A stretch of DNA of 64,000 nt from Cryptomeria japonica (taxonomy: Eukaryota; Streptophyta; Pinopsida; Cupressales; Cupressaceae), in assembly GCF_030272615.1 (NCBI RefSeq), contig NC_081409.1, positions 880,744,220 through 880,808,219 on the forward strand. The letters run 5' to 3'. Both the position numbers and the translations under genes were made by a program. This document shows, one piece after another, positions 10,967-22,679 of the stretch; the stretch's first letter is position 1, and each line of letters opens with the position of its first letter. The notes beneath the pieces were generated by a model. It did no database searches. It was not told the origin of the DNA and saw nothing but the letters and a program-made list of their open reading frames with translations.

Positions 10967-11314
10967 TATGAGAAATATGGGTATAGAAGATAGAATACTC
11001 AAACAAAATATTACGTTCTCTATATTTCAACACTCAATACATGGCTAATATATAGCCACTTACATAACCAAACAACCTCCTATTTAATAGGGAGGTGTTA
11101 TAACAAATATCTCGGAATATCATTCATGGGTATAACACACTAACTAGTAACTATTGTGATATATTCTTATTTCAACAATATATACAACTAACCATCCAAA
11201 TCTATATTAGTGAGTTGTTTATTAACAACATCACTATTATAATAGTAATTATCTTTCTACATATACATAATTACTAACACTTCAAATAAAATGTAAACAT
11301 TAATTTTCCTAACA
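10967..11314 (-). repeat. 3' LTR (minus sense) of 10967-14106 element
   Basis: It shares the long run from tatttcaacactcaatacat through cctatttaatagggaggtgt to cataattacta with 13793-14106. It carries an extra ~35 bases at its right end, missing or diverged in the other copy. Confidence 0.75.
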
Positions 11315-12311
11315 TTCCCTCCCTTAATGTTTACCTGGTAGAAAAGCATTCACACACTATTCTGATGTACACTCACCCTTGTGGCATGTCCAACTATGTG
11401 ACTCATGACCTATGAATCCAAAAGAAAGACTCTCCTCCCATGGTTTTAAATAGGCTTACCACTAACCTTGACATGAACAAGAACCTTCACTCCTCTATTC
11501 ACCTTGTGTGGTTTTTTGGATCCTCCCACAAACCCTTTGAAGATCCATGAACTGACTTACTTTGGTGCTTATATGTCTCCAACATTAGTGGAAACTATAA
11601 GAATTGCAACTCACAAAAAACATAGCATGGAATGATTTCACATTACATCTATGAGAGCCAAAGGTTGTTCTCAATTACAGTCATTGTTGTTGACCGCTGG
11701 CACCTAATCTCGAACAACATAGGAAACTGCCACTACCACTAGAAGTTACCCTTGACTTTAGCTGATTTAGCTTGAAATGGAAATGGAACATTGATGTTAT
11801 GTACCCCACAATATGAAATTTCCACTTATTCACACCACACAGGAGCAGTAAAAAGGAAATAAATCACATAAAACTGCATACCAATGTATGGATCTTGTTG
11901 TACATGATCATAATTGTTAGTGAACATATTCAGTAGAAGATCATCTTCTAACGAAGTATGGCAGAAAAAGGATCTTCATAGTTAGAGGATCATGGACGTT
12001 AGATGCTTTCCTATACAATTGTCCATCCAACATCCAACACACTGCATAAAGTAGAAAACCAAAAAATACAACTTCTACCTATTCTTAAAAAAAATACAAC
12101 TTGAATCAAAGTTTGGTTAACACACAAAATAACTCCAAACAGCACCTCCTTATTGTTGAGATACATGTGTCTCAACCTTACAATTTTTAGTAAATAGTTC
12201 CAAATGTAGTTGGGAGGTTTCCCATGTGTCGGTGCCTTGGAAAAAGGTATTTGAGTTGTCAAAGATGCCTTGTCCATAGTATAATATAGGAGGGCCATTT
12301 TTAGAGATTAT
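11315..12311 (-). other. Internal region of minus-strand LTR element
   Basis: It starts with the polypurine tract on the minus strand. I found no recognisable gag or pol motif. A 95-residue minus frame at 12011-12298 has no family features and is probably chance. Confidence 0.4.
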
Positions 12312-12855
12312 ATGACACATTTCATGTTAGTTATGAGGGTCAAAAATAGGGGATAAGAGTCTGGACGTGAGTAACTATTTTTAACCTGGTTTTCTTATCT
12401 TGGAAAAACAAATGTCAGGGGTGGGCAACACATGTCATGGAGGTTTTGCCCATGGTATTGTAAAACCACAAATGGTTTCCAGGTTGTAAAATTCCTATAT
12501 AATGAGGGCTTGGAGATGAGTTTGCATGATGGAGTTTGGTTTGCAAGGCTGGGTGCTAGAAGGATGCTAGTGAAGTCTCTCCGAGCTTGAGTTGAGGTGA
12601 TGCTCTTGTAATAACTTGCATTGCAAGTGTATTGTAATCTCTTGTTGGTTCGTTAATATACTATGCAGGTTTTAGAGTGTGGGGTTTTTCACTCGTATGG
12701 GTTTTCCCCACGATAATCACTGTGTTATGCGTTTCTTGTTTTATTTCTACCCTATTTGCTTCTTGTGATCTCTGTGATAGTTAAGTTGAAATTTGCAAAA
12801 TCGTCCTCTCAAGATTAGCATAGGAAGTGTTTCCGCACACCTTTACTTCCTTACA
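12312..12855 (+). repeat. Solo-LTR-like Copia block nested in the element
   Basis: It has the anatomy of a Copia LTR. A TATA-like ctatataatgag (12493-12504) is followed by aacttgcattgcaagtgtat, gtttttcactcgtatggg, gttttccccacg, and a run to ttccttaca at 12855. The phrase order matches many plant Copia R-U5 regions from memory. No internal region or second LTR accompanies it. No clean TSD was found, so its edges are approximate. Confidence 0.5.
12493..12504 (+). promoter_or_regulatory. TATA-like box of the nested LTR
   Basis: ctatataatgag lies upstream of the R-like part of the 12312-12855 block, where an LTR promoter TATA box would be expected. Confidence 0.4.
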
Positions 12856-13792
12856 CTTATTGACCAAAAAATCAACGATATGAACAGAGAGGTTGCACCT
12901 CACAAATAATGGAACCGAAACCTTTTGCATTCCACATATAAAAACTATGATCCACCTTTAGATTGGGTGAAAAGAACAAACTGGCCATTCAAAATGGAAA
13001 TATTCTCCCCTTATCATAGGTGCAGAATATGATTGGGTTGATACCATATTAGCAATATTGTCTGGAATTTCACAGGTTATATATATGACTAATTTAAAAA
13101 TTATTGGATTGTATATATTGACATGTTATTTTTTTCTAAAAGTTTGTATATATGACACTTCAAATTATTAATAAACTATTAAAAATTATAACAAGTAATA
13201 TATATTATATAGTATTTTAATTTAAAATATTGATATATATTATTTTAGAATGTTTATTATAAAAATAAAAATTTATTTAAAAAATAGTAAGATATATTTG
13301 TTTCTAATTTTATAATATTTAAATATGATTTTTCAAAATAATTTTTATTTTCTTATATGAATTTATTTTTTAAATATTTTTAAGAAGATTGTCTCAGATA
13401 TCAATTTAGAAACTTGTCATAACTCCAATACTAAAATATAATTGTTTCTAATTTTTAAAATAATTAATATGATCTTTTAAAGCTATTTCTATTTTCTATT
13501 ATAAATATATATTATGTTATAAATTTTCCTATTTATCAATAAAATACATGATTGTAATTATACTTGGCTTTTTTTATTATTGATGAATTTGGAGAGGGTT
13601 CAAATATTAATGTAAAAAGAAAAAAAGCATGATAGTAAGATAGTAATGAAATGTGGCTATTCATAGAAGGACAAGACAGAGAATGTTTTTTTTTTTTACA
13701 ATTAATATTTTTCTTAAAATGTCAAACGAAAGGCATTGAAATTACCAAACCGTAGAAAAAAAGTGATATGACAGCTAATAGGTAGTGGTGGC
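12856..13792. other. AT-rich internal DNA of minus-strand element
   Basis: No gene is visible. 13080-13560 is almost purely A/T. I found no Met-type PBS complement next to the right LTR. Confidence 0.4.
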
Positions 13793-14106
13793 TATCAAAT
13801 TCTAGGGTAGAGAAGGCAAAATAATAAAAAACAAAATAATATGTGCTTTATATTTCAACACTCAATACATGGCTAATATATAGCCACTTACATAGCCAAA
13901 CAACCTCCTATTTAATAGGGAGGTGTTATAACAAATATCTTAGAATATCATTCATAGGTATAACACATTAATCACTAACTATTGTGATATATTGTTATTT
14001 CAACAATATATACGACTAACCATCCAAACTTTATTAGTGAGTTGTTTATTAATAGCATCATTATTACAATAGTAATTACCTTTCCACATTTACATAATTA
14101 CTAGCA
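13793..14106 (-). repeat. 5' LTR (minus sense) of 10967-14106 element
   Basis: It matches 10967-11314 through the cactcaatacatggctaata and cctatttaatagggaggtgt blocks and ends ttactagca. Its 3' neighbour ttaaacttctataag resumes the interrupted spacer. Confidence 0.75.
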
Positions 14107-15022
14107 TTAAACTTCTATAAGAATTATAAATTCAATTGTATAACTAATTCAAGGTACAATAATTGAAAAACATTATTAGTATGCATCCTTTCAAATTTTT
14201 TTAGAAATTTATTAAAAATGTAAAAAATAACCAATCCCATGAAAATAGATGTACAATTAATAATTAATAAATATATTTTAATCTATTATAGGAACTATAT
14301 ATTCAATTGTATGAATTTAGACATTTCAAAATAACATCAACTCAATATGAATAGCTATATTTAAACCTATTTTTATAGATTACAGATTTAATGTATGACT
14401 GGCCCAAAACATAGTCTTAGGAAAACATCACTATTAGAGTGATATTATATTCTCATTGCCATAATTCAATTAGGGAATCATTAATTAGGAAATTATTGTC
14501 CTTTATTTAATTTGCATTCTCATCATTTAGGATAAGGTAGTCTTTCATCTACTAAAGAAAAATGGAGAACGCATATCACATTAAATTTTTTAATTTTAGA
14601 AATGAGTATTGATGAATTTCTCTTTTGCAGGAAAAAATATTGCAAAATAATTTCTCATTCTAACATATAACATTAGTACTCATAGATTTGCAAGATTTTA
14701 TCAAAATTTTGAGATTTTCTTCATAAGGTTGTAATTAATGAATCATAAAGAAAAATAAGACTTTTGGATGAGTCTAACATATCAAAACATATAGATTTCC
14801 TATTTAAAAGTCAAATTTGAAATTTAAAAAATTTGGTTTTTTTTGTGCGTTTACATATTTATATCTTTGAAATTTTGTATATGATATGAAAATCATGTAG
14901 ATCTACAAATAAATATTATTTTATATTAATACAATTACTATTACCACTTTAGCTCTTTTGCTTCTAGCACATGCACTGGTTTATTCAACCAAATTTTGTT
15001 GTGGTTCGCATTATTTATTTAT
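14107..15022. repeat. Degenerate AT-rich repeat block, copy 2
   Basis: This is collinear with 8680-9580: cttctataagaatta, aggtacaataattga, agatgtacaa, then the ggaaaacatc and tctagcacatgcact landmarks. It is the right part of the duplicated block, cut by the LTR element at 10967-14106 and ended by the Copia LTR at 15023. Confidence 0.6.
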
Positions 15023-16770
15023 TGTTGACATAATATTGTCATTGATGTCAAGAGTTGAGAAGATGCAACTTGATAGAGGCTGGATATAGAAATAGCTCCA
15101 CACCCACTGGATGGTGATGTAGAGATATCCACTGGTCAAAGATGCAAAAGCATGCAAGAGGATGGGTACCCTAGAGGAAGATCAGATTGATAGAGACGGT
15201 GTTGTCCCAAGTTGACAAAGGTAAGCATATTTGATTGTTTGTGTGCAAGCTGAACACCCATGAGTTTGTATTTAGTCAATGGTCACATAGAGCATAGAGT
15301 AGACATAGGCTATAGAATGGTGAAAGCATTAGGCAAACTAGTATGATTTAGGAAAAATATAGTTGTAGTTATACTAACACATAGTGTTAGTCGCACCCTG
15401 TTGCAATGTTATGCACATAACACATCATGTTATTGCTACTGCTATCTCGTTGTCAACTTTCTACATTGACCAAAGACCACTATGAAACTATGACAAGAGA
15501 TAGCAGATGTACATAAGACACCAGGTTATTGACATCGCTATTTCCCTGGGCAATATTTCATTCTTACCAAGGGAGCCATGAAATAGTGAAAAGCATATAA
15601 CAGGCATGTTTTGGATTATCATTGGTTTGCAGATAATTCTCTACACTAAATAATAGCAGCTGAGAAAAACTGAAAGTATATAACATGGAAGTTTTTTTTT
15701 TTCTATTTCACAACAAGGTTTATGTGCTGACAAACATGTTCTACGAAACTGTGAAAGCGCATAATACGTATGTTATTGACTGCTTTCACCAAGGGTTTTG
15801 CGAAACTATGAAAGATTATAATGGAGGTGCCATTGAACATCCAATATTATAAGGTTATGTATCATCTCGCCAGCCCACAGGAAGAAAGCCTTTTCTATTT
15901 CATGATTCACATAACATGTGTGTTAGTCAACCTACGAAACACAGCAACGCAACTTGCGAATCCAATGTGTATTTTTTTCAAACATGGACTTTTTGTGAGA
16001 AAATGAATAAGTAGATGGGACCCACCATTCAGCACATGGCTAAGGGACATGGGAATTCTATGTGGACAAGATATTTTACTAGTATATAAATCCAAGGTAC
16101 ATGTATCAAAGGAGATTATTTCTTCGTCTACAGACAAAACAAAGAAAGAATTAAATGCCAAATAATGTTGTAGTTGGTCAATCACTTTTAGAATAGAGAT
16201 TGCATGTAAGAGAGAAACCAAACTATAGAGGTTGCTGGGTAAACATGAAAGGAAGTGTTTAAAAAGTACAACTATTGAACTGAAATGAAGAATCAAGAAA
16301 GATTATTTAGTGGTTCAAGAAGAAGAGACAAGAAATATTGTTTAATGACTGGAATAGACTTTTTGATTATACTTTTTTTTCAAGAGAAACTTTTGGAGGT
16401 GTGTAAATGGAAAAAAATGAAGAGGTATGAAATATTGTTGAGAGTGGTCAAGTAAGTAATGGTAGCCAACATACAACTGAAGAATCTTTGAAAAAATAGA
16501 AGATAGAGAATAGAGAGAAGAGGGAGCAGAAAAGAGCAGAGAACAAAAAATAACACAGTGCTCATTGAGGTTTTTCCCACATTGTATTTTTCTTGTATAT
16601 CTTGTGTTATGTGCTTGCCTTGTGTGTATGTGCAAATGTGTTTAACATCTCTACTCATAGTATCTTGACTTATGTTATTAATGTTTTAATTGATACAAAA
16701 GTTCAAGTTTCTTTTTAATTACCACTAATTCACCCCCCCTCCCTCTTAGTGGTCCATTCATGTTCCAACG
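15023..16770 (+). repeat. 5' LTR of gag-only Copia element
   Basis: It starts at TGTTGACATAATATTG and ends just before the PBS at 16773. Landmarks shared with the 3' LTR are aagcatatttgattgtttgt, the taacac(a/g)...gtgttat words, ggctaagggacatgggaat, and the catctctactcatagtatct region. It ends with the C-rich caccccccctccctcttagt, a motif usual near the end of such Copia LTRs. Confidence 0.75.
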
Positions 16771-16772
16771 AT

Positions 16773-16785
16773 TGGTATTAGAGTG
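16773..16785 (+). promoter_or_regulatory. Primer binding site, decayed Met type
   Basis: TGGTATTAGAGTG differs by two changes from the TGGTATCAGAGC core expected for initiator tRNA-Met, and it lies right after the 5' LTR. One change is C to T. Confidence 0.7.
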
Positions 16786-16835
16786 CTAGGTTCCTTTTTG
16801 GATAATATTTCTTGAGCTTGGGTAGATTATAGTGT

Positions 16836-18810
16836 GTGAACACAATGGTGATGTTTGAGTCATCCTGTGCTAATGTACCAAGGTTTCATGGTAGAAAATA
16901 TGTCATTTGGAGTTCAAGAATGGAAGTCTATTTGTCCTCCCTGGGTTATGATGTTTGGATGGTAGTTAAGGATGGTTATTTGTCTCTACTACTCCTACTA
17001 ATCCCGATGCAAAAATAAAATATGAGTGCAATGCTGAAGCTAGGAAGGTTATTCTTGGCGAGTTGTCTAATATAGTGTCTTCAAAGGTCAATAAATATAA
17101 TTCTGCAAAGAATGTATGGGATAGATTGAAAAAAATATATGGAGAAGAGTCTAGCACTACTCAATCAAACTATGGAAGAAAGATGAAGAAATAATCAGGT
17201 AAATGTACAAATGATGAAAATGGATCAGATAGTTATTGTAGTAAAGATATAAAGAAAACTCATCTACTCATGGCACAAGAGATCCAAAATAAGGAGAAGA
17301 CATCAAAGTGTGATAGTGGATCTCATTCCAGCAATCAAAACTTATTTGGTAGTAATGATGAAGATGAAGTTGATTTTGAACTTGACTTTGGAGAAGAATT
17401 GTTATGTACCTTGGAAGAATGGAAATAATTCATAAATTATAAGAAGTGTGCCACAAAGGAACAAAATCAACTAAGCAAATGCCTTGAAGATGCTAATCTG
17501 AGTACTGCTACTTTGGCAACTAAGTTGGAAGAAGCTAAGAGGAAAGCTAGTGAAATAAAATTATAGTTGGATACAAAAGAAAAGGAGTGTCAGAAGCTAG
17601 AACAAGAAATGAAAAATTTCATAATAGAGCTTGAGAGTTGCAAGAAAGATCTCAAGCTGAGGTTGAAGTGTAAGAGTAGCACAAATGCACTAAATGACAT
17701 GTTGAATAAGTGGAAGAAAAACAAGGATTCTATAGGCTTAGGATATGAGACTAGACAATTCACTACCAGTGGGGAGACATCAAAAAGAGACATAAACTCT
17801 ATATCTACAAGGTTGAATGGTCATGGACAAATCTTTACAATAAAGAATGCTCCAAGAAAGAAGATAGATCTAACTAATACTACTGAAAGTCTGAAGACAC
17901 ATGTTGTTGTTACAAGAAAAGATAATATTGATAAGAAGGGTAAAGCTAAGTTGAATGAAGATGGTTTCATTAGAGAAGAGAACACAAGAGGAAAGTTTAG
18001 GAGACCTCCTGCTAGAAGAATAACAAAATATGTTGGTCCCAAAACTGAGAAGAATAAGAAATAAAAATATGTGACTACTGCAAGTGTACAACCCAAGGCC
18101 AATAACAAAAGAAGAAGAAATAGAGAAAACTAGTCAACAATATCTCAACACATTTGGCCAAATGAATTTGTAAGTTAAATTCCTATTTCTTTGGTTATTG
18201 TTATTCATGTAAAGGATATGGGCATAAAACAAGTGAGTGTATAAATGGGTCTAGGATAGGTCATGTTGCATATTCTAGAAATAGAAATGTAGTTTGTCAA
18301 ATATGTAATGCATATGGATACAAGGCTTCAAATTGTAAACTTATGCATAGACCTACTCCAAACTATGTAAGCAAGAACCATTTTTGTTTCCCAAGAAATA
18401 TGAATGTAATTTGTTATAGTTGCAATAAAATTGTTCATAAGAGCTATGAGTGTAGAAGAAAAACATATCAGTCTAGTGGCAACCCTCAACTTCTTTTAAA
18501 AAAAATGTACAATGCAACAACTATGGTCATCAAGAAAGAGAATGTAGATTTCATGTAAGACATAAATATGCTTGGAACAAAAATGGAAGTGTTTTTGGAT
18601 TATTAAGAAATTATTTTGTTCCTTCATTTGACTACTAAAGTATAGATTGGAGAAGGAAAGAAAATCAGTTTAACGAAAATTCCTCTACACCTCTATTTAG
18701 TAAGAACATAGTATGCTATAGATACAACAATTTTGGTCATCTTGCAAAATACTATAGAACAAAGTTGGTCAAACAAAGGAACATGATAGATGCTGTAGAA
18801 CATAGATGAT
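16836..18810 (+). pseudogene. Copia gag relic with coiled coil and zinc knuckles
   Basis: Gag is the structural nucleocapsid protein of the element. Reading through stops and frameshifts, the N-terminus shows PRFHGRKYVIWSSRMEVYL, the usual start of plant Copia Gag (DUF4219/UBN2-like). It is followed by NVWDRLKKIYGEE. A long Lys/Glu coiled coil spans about 17400-17740, closing with the SIGLGYE phrase common in such gags. Zinc knuckles follow: CYSCKGYGHKTSEC at 18199-18240, CQICNAYGYKASNC at 18295-18336 (His replaced by Tyr), CYSCNKIVHKSYEC at 18412-18453, and a frameshifted CNNYGHQEREC near 18511-18544. A fifth, badly decayed one lies near 18715. A frameshift near 16987 and several TAA/TAG codons break the frame. 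Four to five knuckles exceeds the usual one or two. Confidence 0.75.
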
Positions 18811-19916
18811 AAGTAAAAAGGCAAGAAGGATGGAATTATATGCATGCATTCACATGTGATATCACCCCAAGATTAAAGTAATGCAAGACCTTAGGGAGAG
18901 TTGAGCATAACAACATCTTTTGACCCCAGATTTATGGAAGAATATGTGATAGGAGAGTTGAATAAAATAAAAATTGTTTTCATATATGTTAAATGATGCT
19001 TAGATTAGTTGAAATTGTGTATAACTGTTATAGTTGTTTGTAATAGATAAGTTTAAACATTGTTAGCATATAGATCAATGTGAAAAGATGTAATTTGAAG
19101 GAAACTCACAATGTGAAGAAGGTATATGTTAAGCGGTTGCAAACAACCATTGCAAGCAAAAATGTTGCATCAGAACTTGTATATGAAAGGATTGCTCTGT
19201 GTCACTGATTCAGAGTCCAAATTTGAAAGGGTTCAACATATAGTTTGTATCATAGATATTTGAGACAATACTTTGATTTAGCATGGTGGGATGAAAATCA
19301 TTGGATCAGTTGGTTAATAAGAATGGTGCAAAAAGGTAATATAAGAATTAGTGGTTTAAGAAGACCATAATGGTGTAGCTGAAAAGGCAAGGACAAAGAC
19401 TACAAGAGGATAGAATGAAAGACATAGTCTTCCAAGATTCACACAGTATGGAAAAGCACATAAGTTTTAAATTGACCTTGAAATATGACTCTTGAAGACA
19501 ACAGTGACGAGGGTAGTCTATAACAATCCAAATTATACTAGTCATAGAGGAAAAACTTTGTATCAGCCCATGTGTTATGAAGAAGAGAAGATGGAAGAAA
19601 ATATATACGAAGATACAAATTTAATATTGTAATAATGGTTCATCTTGTATATAAGAAGCATAGGAGTACACAATCATATAGGTGCATTGGTTCAAGGGGA
19701 GATCATAGCTTCATATTATACATCCTTGAACCCATGTGTGTGCTCCCAAGGTGATGGAGCATTAAGGTTATGGATCTCAAGGGAGACTATTGTTGAATAG
19801 GGTCAACAAAATGATAGGAAGTGTTGTTGTTTCATATGAGGGACAAGATGAGGTATTGTTCATGTACACATCATGTTATTGACCATACACACAATGCAAT
19901 TGTCAAAAGGGGGAGT
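18811..19916 (+). other. Internal region after gag, no pol detected
   Basis: There is no open frame longer than a few tens of codons and no integrase, RT or RNase H motif on either strand. Two purine-rich spots, ctcaagggagac (about 19778) and caaaagggggag (19905-19916), could be polypurine tracts. The second fits the start of LTR similarity better. Confidence 0.5.
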
Positions 19917-21429
19917 GACCTGATTTTTTCAACTACAAAAAGGAGAAGATTTGACAGAGAATGGACAAAGCAATATGTCTACACCAACTGGTTAAAGATG
20001 CATTGAAGGCATACAAGAGAATGGGTGGCCCAGAGGAAGATCAAATTGATAGAGATGGTGTTGTCCAAGGCTGGTAGAGTTAAGCATATTTGATTGTTTG
20101 TGTGCAAACTAAACACCCATGTGTTTGTATTTAGTCAATGGCCATAGAGAAGACATAGTAGACACATGCTATAGAGTGGTGAAAGAATTGGGAAAACTGT
20201 TCTTATTTAGAAAAAAAATATAATTGCAGTTATACTAACACGTCGTGTTAGTCACACCCTATTGCAATGATATGTGCATAACACATTGTGTTATCACTAT
20301 TTCTATCTTGTTGTCAACTTTCTACATTGACCAAAGGCCGCTATGAAACTATGAAAAGAGATAGGAGATGTGCATAACACACCGGGTTGTTTCCATTTCT
20401 ATTTCATTGATAACGTTTCATGCTAACCAAGGCAGTCGCAAAATAGTGAAAACATATAACACATGTTTTGGATTATTGCTGGTTCGCAAACAATTCTCTG
20501 CACTAACAGCAGTCGAGAAACAACAAAAGTGCAGAATGCAAAAGTTTTTGATTTTTTCTATTTCGCAGTAAGGTTTATGTGATGACAAACATGTTTTGCA
20601 AGAGTGAATAATATGCGTGTTATTGACTATCTGATCTTTTCACCAGTATACAGGTCAATATTTTTCTTTGATGAAGTATTTTGCAAAACTGTGAAAGCAT
20701 ATAACTAGTAGGTTATTGACTGTCTATTATTTTGAAGTAATGCAGTATCCCACTAGCTCACATGAAGACAGTCTTTGCTATTTTGTGATGTAAAAAACAT
20801 GTGAGTTAGTTGACCTGCAACACACATCAAGGCAACCTATGAATGCTATGTGGATTTATTCCACACATGGAATTTTTGTGAGCATATGAATTTATGTAGA
20901 TGGGTCCAACCATTCACGATGTGGCTAAGGGACATGGGAATGCTATGTGGACAAGATATTTGTCTAGTATATGAATACAAGATACACATATCAAAGGAGA
21001 TTATTTTTGAGTCTACACAACAAACGAGGAAAGAATTAAATACCAAAGTGTTGTAGTTGGTTGATCATTTCCAGAATGAAGATTGCGTGTAAGAGAGAAA
21101 CCAAACTACAAAGGTTGTTGGGTAAATATGGAAGGAATTATTTAATAACTATAACTAGAAAACTTCAAAATGAATAAACAAGAAAGATTATTTAGTGGAT
21201 CAAGCAGATTTCCAGTTTGGCCACAAAATAAAAATGAAGTAAATGTGAATATAACTATAGCTAAAAATATATTTTTTAAAATGGGAGTTGAGTTAAAAGT
21301 AAAACCAGACTATAGAGGTTTATAGATAAACAAGGAAGGAAGAATTTTATGTGGATGGCTACAAACAGGGTAGAAGAGACAAGAAATATTGTTTAATGAT
21401 TGAAATAGATTTTTTGAATATCCTTTTTT

Positions 21430-22235
21430 TTTTTAGGGAAATTTTTGGGGGTGTGTAAATGACAAAAAGTTAAGAGGTATAAAATATTGTTGAGATTGGT
21501 CAAGTAAGTAATGGTAGCCAACGTACAGGGGAAGAAGCTCTGCAAAATAGAAGATAGAGAAGAGGGAATAGAAAAGTATTTTCCATAGGTGTCAATAACA
21601 TGATGCCTAAGCAGTCAATAACATCACAAGAAATATTGCTAGTAGAGTAATCATAAGGTGAAGAGGAGATAAATGATAGTTGAAAGAAAGAGCAGAGAGA
21701 AAAAAATAGAGGAGGACTAAGAAGGAATAGCAAAGAAGGTATGAAAGGTGCAAGAAAGAAGTGATGAAGTTAAGTAAAATAAAGGATGCAGATTTGAGCA
21801 TAAAAAAGGTACACAAAAGAAAATTTAGTGCATCTGTAGTGGAGATTACATAGAGGGTTTGTGTGTACTGAATATAGAAGAGAAGAGTGTAGATTAAAGA
21901 AGAAGAATGAAGGAGAGAAGAATGTACAAAATGTGTTGAAAAAATTCACAAGTCTGAACACCTCCATAGACAATACACAATGGGTGAAAAAAATGAAGAG
22001 GACAGAGGAAAAAGACCATAGAGAAAAGAATGGAGGGTAGAAAGTAGATAGAAAAGAGAGAAAAAGTGAATAGCAGAGACCAAAGACCAGAGAGTGGAGA
22101 GTAGAGGTAGATAACATAGAAGGTTAGTCACACAGAGTAGGGCAAAAAGAGAGGACTGAATCAAGAAGAGATCAAAGAGTTGTATGCAAAGATAAGAAGA
22201 GGACAAAGAAAAAAGGACAAAGCCTGTGTGTAGCG
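21430..22235. repeat. Strongly purine-rich strand segment
   Basis: Plus strand is mostly A and G (gagaaaaaa, agaagagaga, ggaggac words) for about 800 bases. The minus strand gives spurious Leu/Ser/Phe-rich frames. It lies inside the enlarged 3' LTR. A shorter version is at 16480-16560 in the 5' LTR. Confidence 0.6.
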
Positions 22236-22354
22236 AAGAGTCAATTCATTTCCAAGTGTAGATAACATAGTGAGTTAGAAAACTTTATTTGTAACAAGGT
22301 TCTTATTTTTTATTGAATATTTATTTTATTGTAATCCTTTAAGTGGGTGCTCAG

Positions 22355-22480
22355 ATAGGGGGTTGGTGCTCCTTTGGGTTGGTGGCCATAAAGCTAGGAG
22401 TTGGTGCTCCTTTGGGTTGGTGTCCATAAAATTTAGGGGTTGGAGCTCCTTTAGGTTGGTGCCTATAAAATTTGTATTTA
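22355..22480 (+). repeat. Minisatellite, about 38-bp unit x3
   Basis: Three imperfect tandem copies of a unit containing ttggtgctcctttgggttgg and then ccataaa. They lie within the part of the 3' LTR that is missing from the 5' LTR. Confidence 0.7.
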
Positions 22481-22679
22481 TAGTTTCATTGTGAGGCTGG
22501 ATTGGAGCAATAGACTCCAATGACTTTTCTCACTGAGGTTTATCCCACATTGGGTTTCCTTAGTATATTGTTTGTTGTTTTCTTTACTTGTGTCTATGCA
22601 AATGTGTTTAACATCTCTTCTCATAGTATCTTGATTTATGTTATTAATGGTTTAATTTATACAGTATAGGGTAAAAGTA

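Larger units (their letters stand above)
10967..14106 (-). mobile_element. Non-autonomous LTR retrotransposon, minus strand
   Basis: Similar LTRs at 10967-11314 and 13793-14106 enclose about 2.5 kb. Just inside the left LTR, ttccctccctta at 11315-11326 is a polypurine tract read on the minus strand. The left LTR is therefore the 3' LTR. The flanks TTAAT (10962-10966) and TTAAA (14107-14111) are a likely 5-bp TSD with one change. The element splits the sequence agct...tttaat / cttctataag, which is continuous at about 8665-8690. No gag-pol domain and no standard PBS were found inside. It looks like a deletion derivative or non-autonomous family. Confidence 0.72.
15023..22660 (+). mobile_element. 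Long-LTR Copia-type element, gag only
   Basis: A ~1.75-kb 5' LTR (15023-16770) starts TGTTGACATAATATTGTCAT and is followed by a PBS-like tggtattagagtg. A decayed Copia gag follows, with a coiled coil and at least four zinc knuckles. After ~3.1 kb of internal DNA a polypurine-like caaaagggggag leads into a 3' LTR of about 2.7 kb. No protease, integrase, RT or RNase H motif was found between gag and the 3' LTR. This matches the TR-GAG type of non-autonomous element described in plants. The 3' end is approximate because homology to the 5' LTR stops near 22660. Confidence 0.75.
19917..22660 (+). repeat. 3' LTR of gag-only Copia, enlarged
   Basis: It is collinear with the 5' LTR from about 19975 (ggttaaagatgc, aagcatatttgattgtttgt, ggctaagggacatgggaat) to about 22640 (catagtatcttgatttatgt). 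Between about 21560 and 22520 it holds roughly 1 kb that is absent from the 5' LTR. Its last ~100 bases, including the C-rich terminal motif, are missing or unrecognisable. Confidence 0.65.

Noticed and set aside
12011-12298. 95-residue minus-strand ORF inside the LTR element
   Set aside because: No recognisable motif or context. Its length is within chance expectation for this composition.
21500-22206. Several minus-strand Leu/Phe/Ser-rich frames
   Set aside because: They are artefacts of the purine-rich plus strand in the Copia 3' LTR. No domain or start context supports them.
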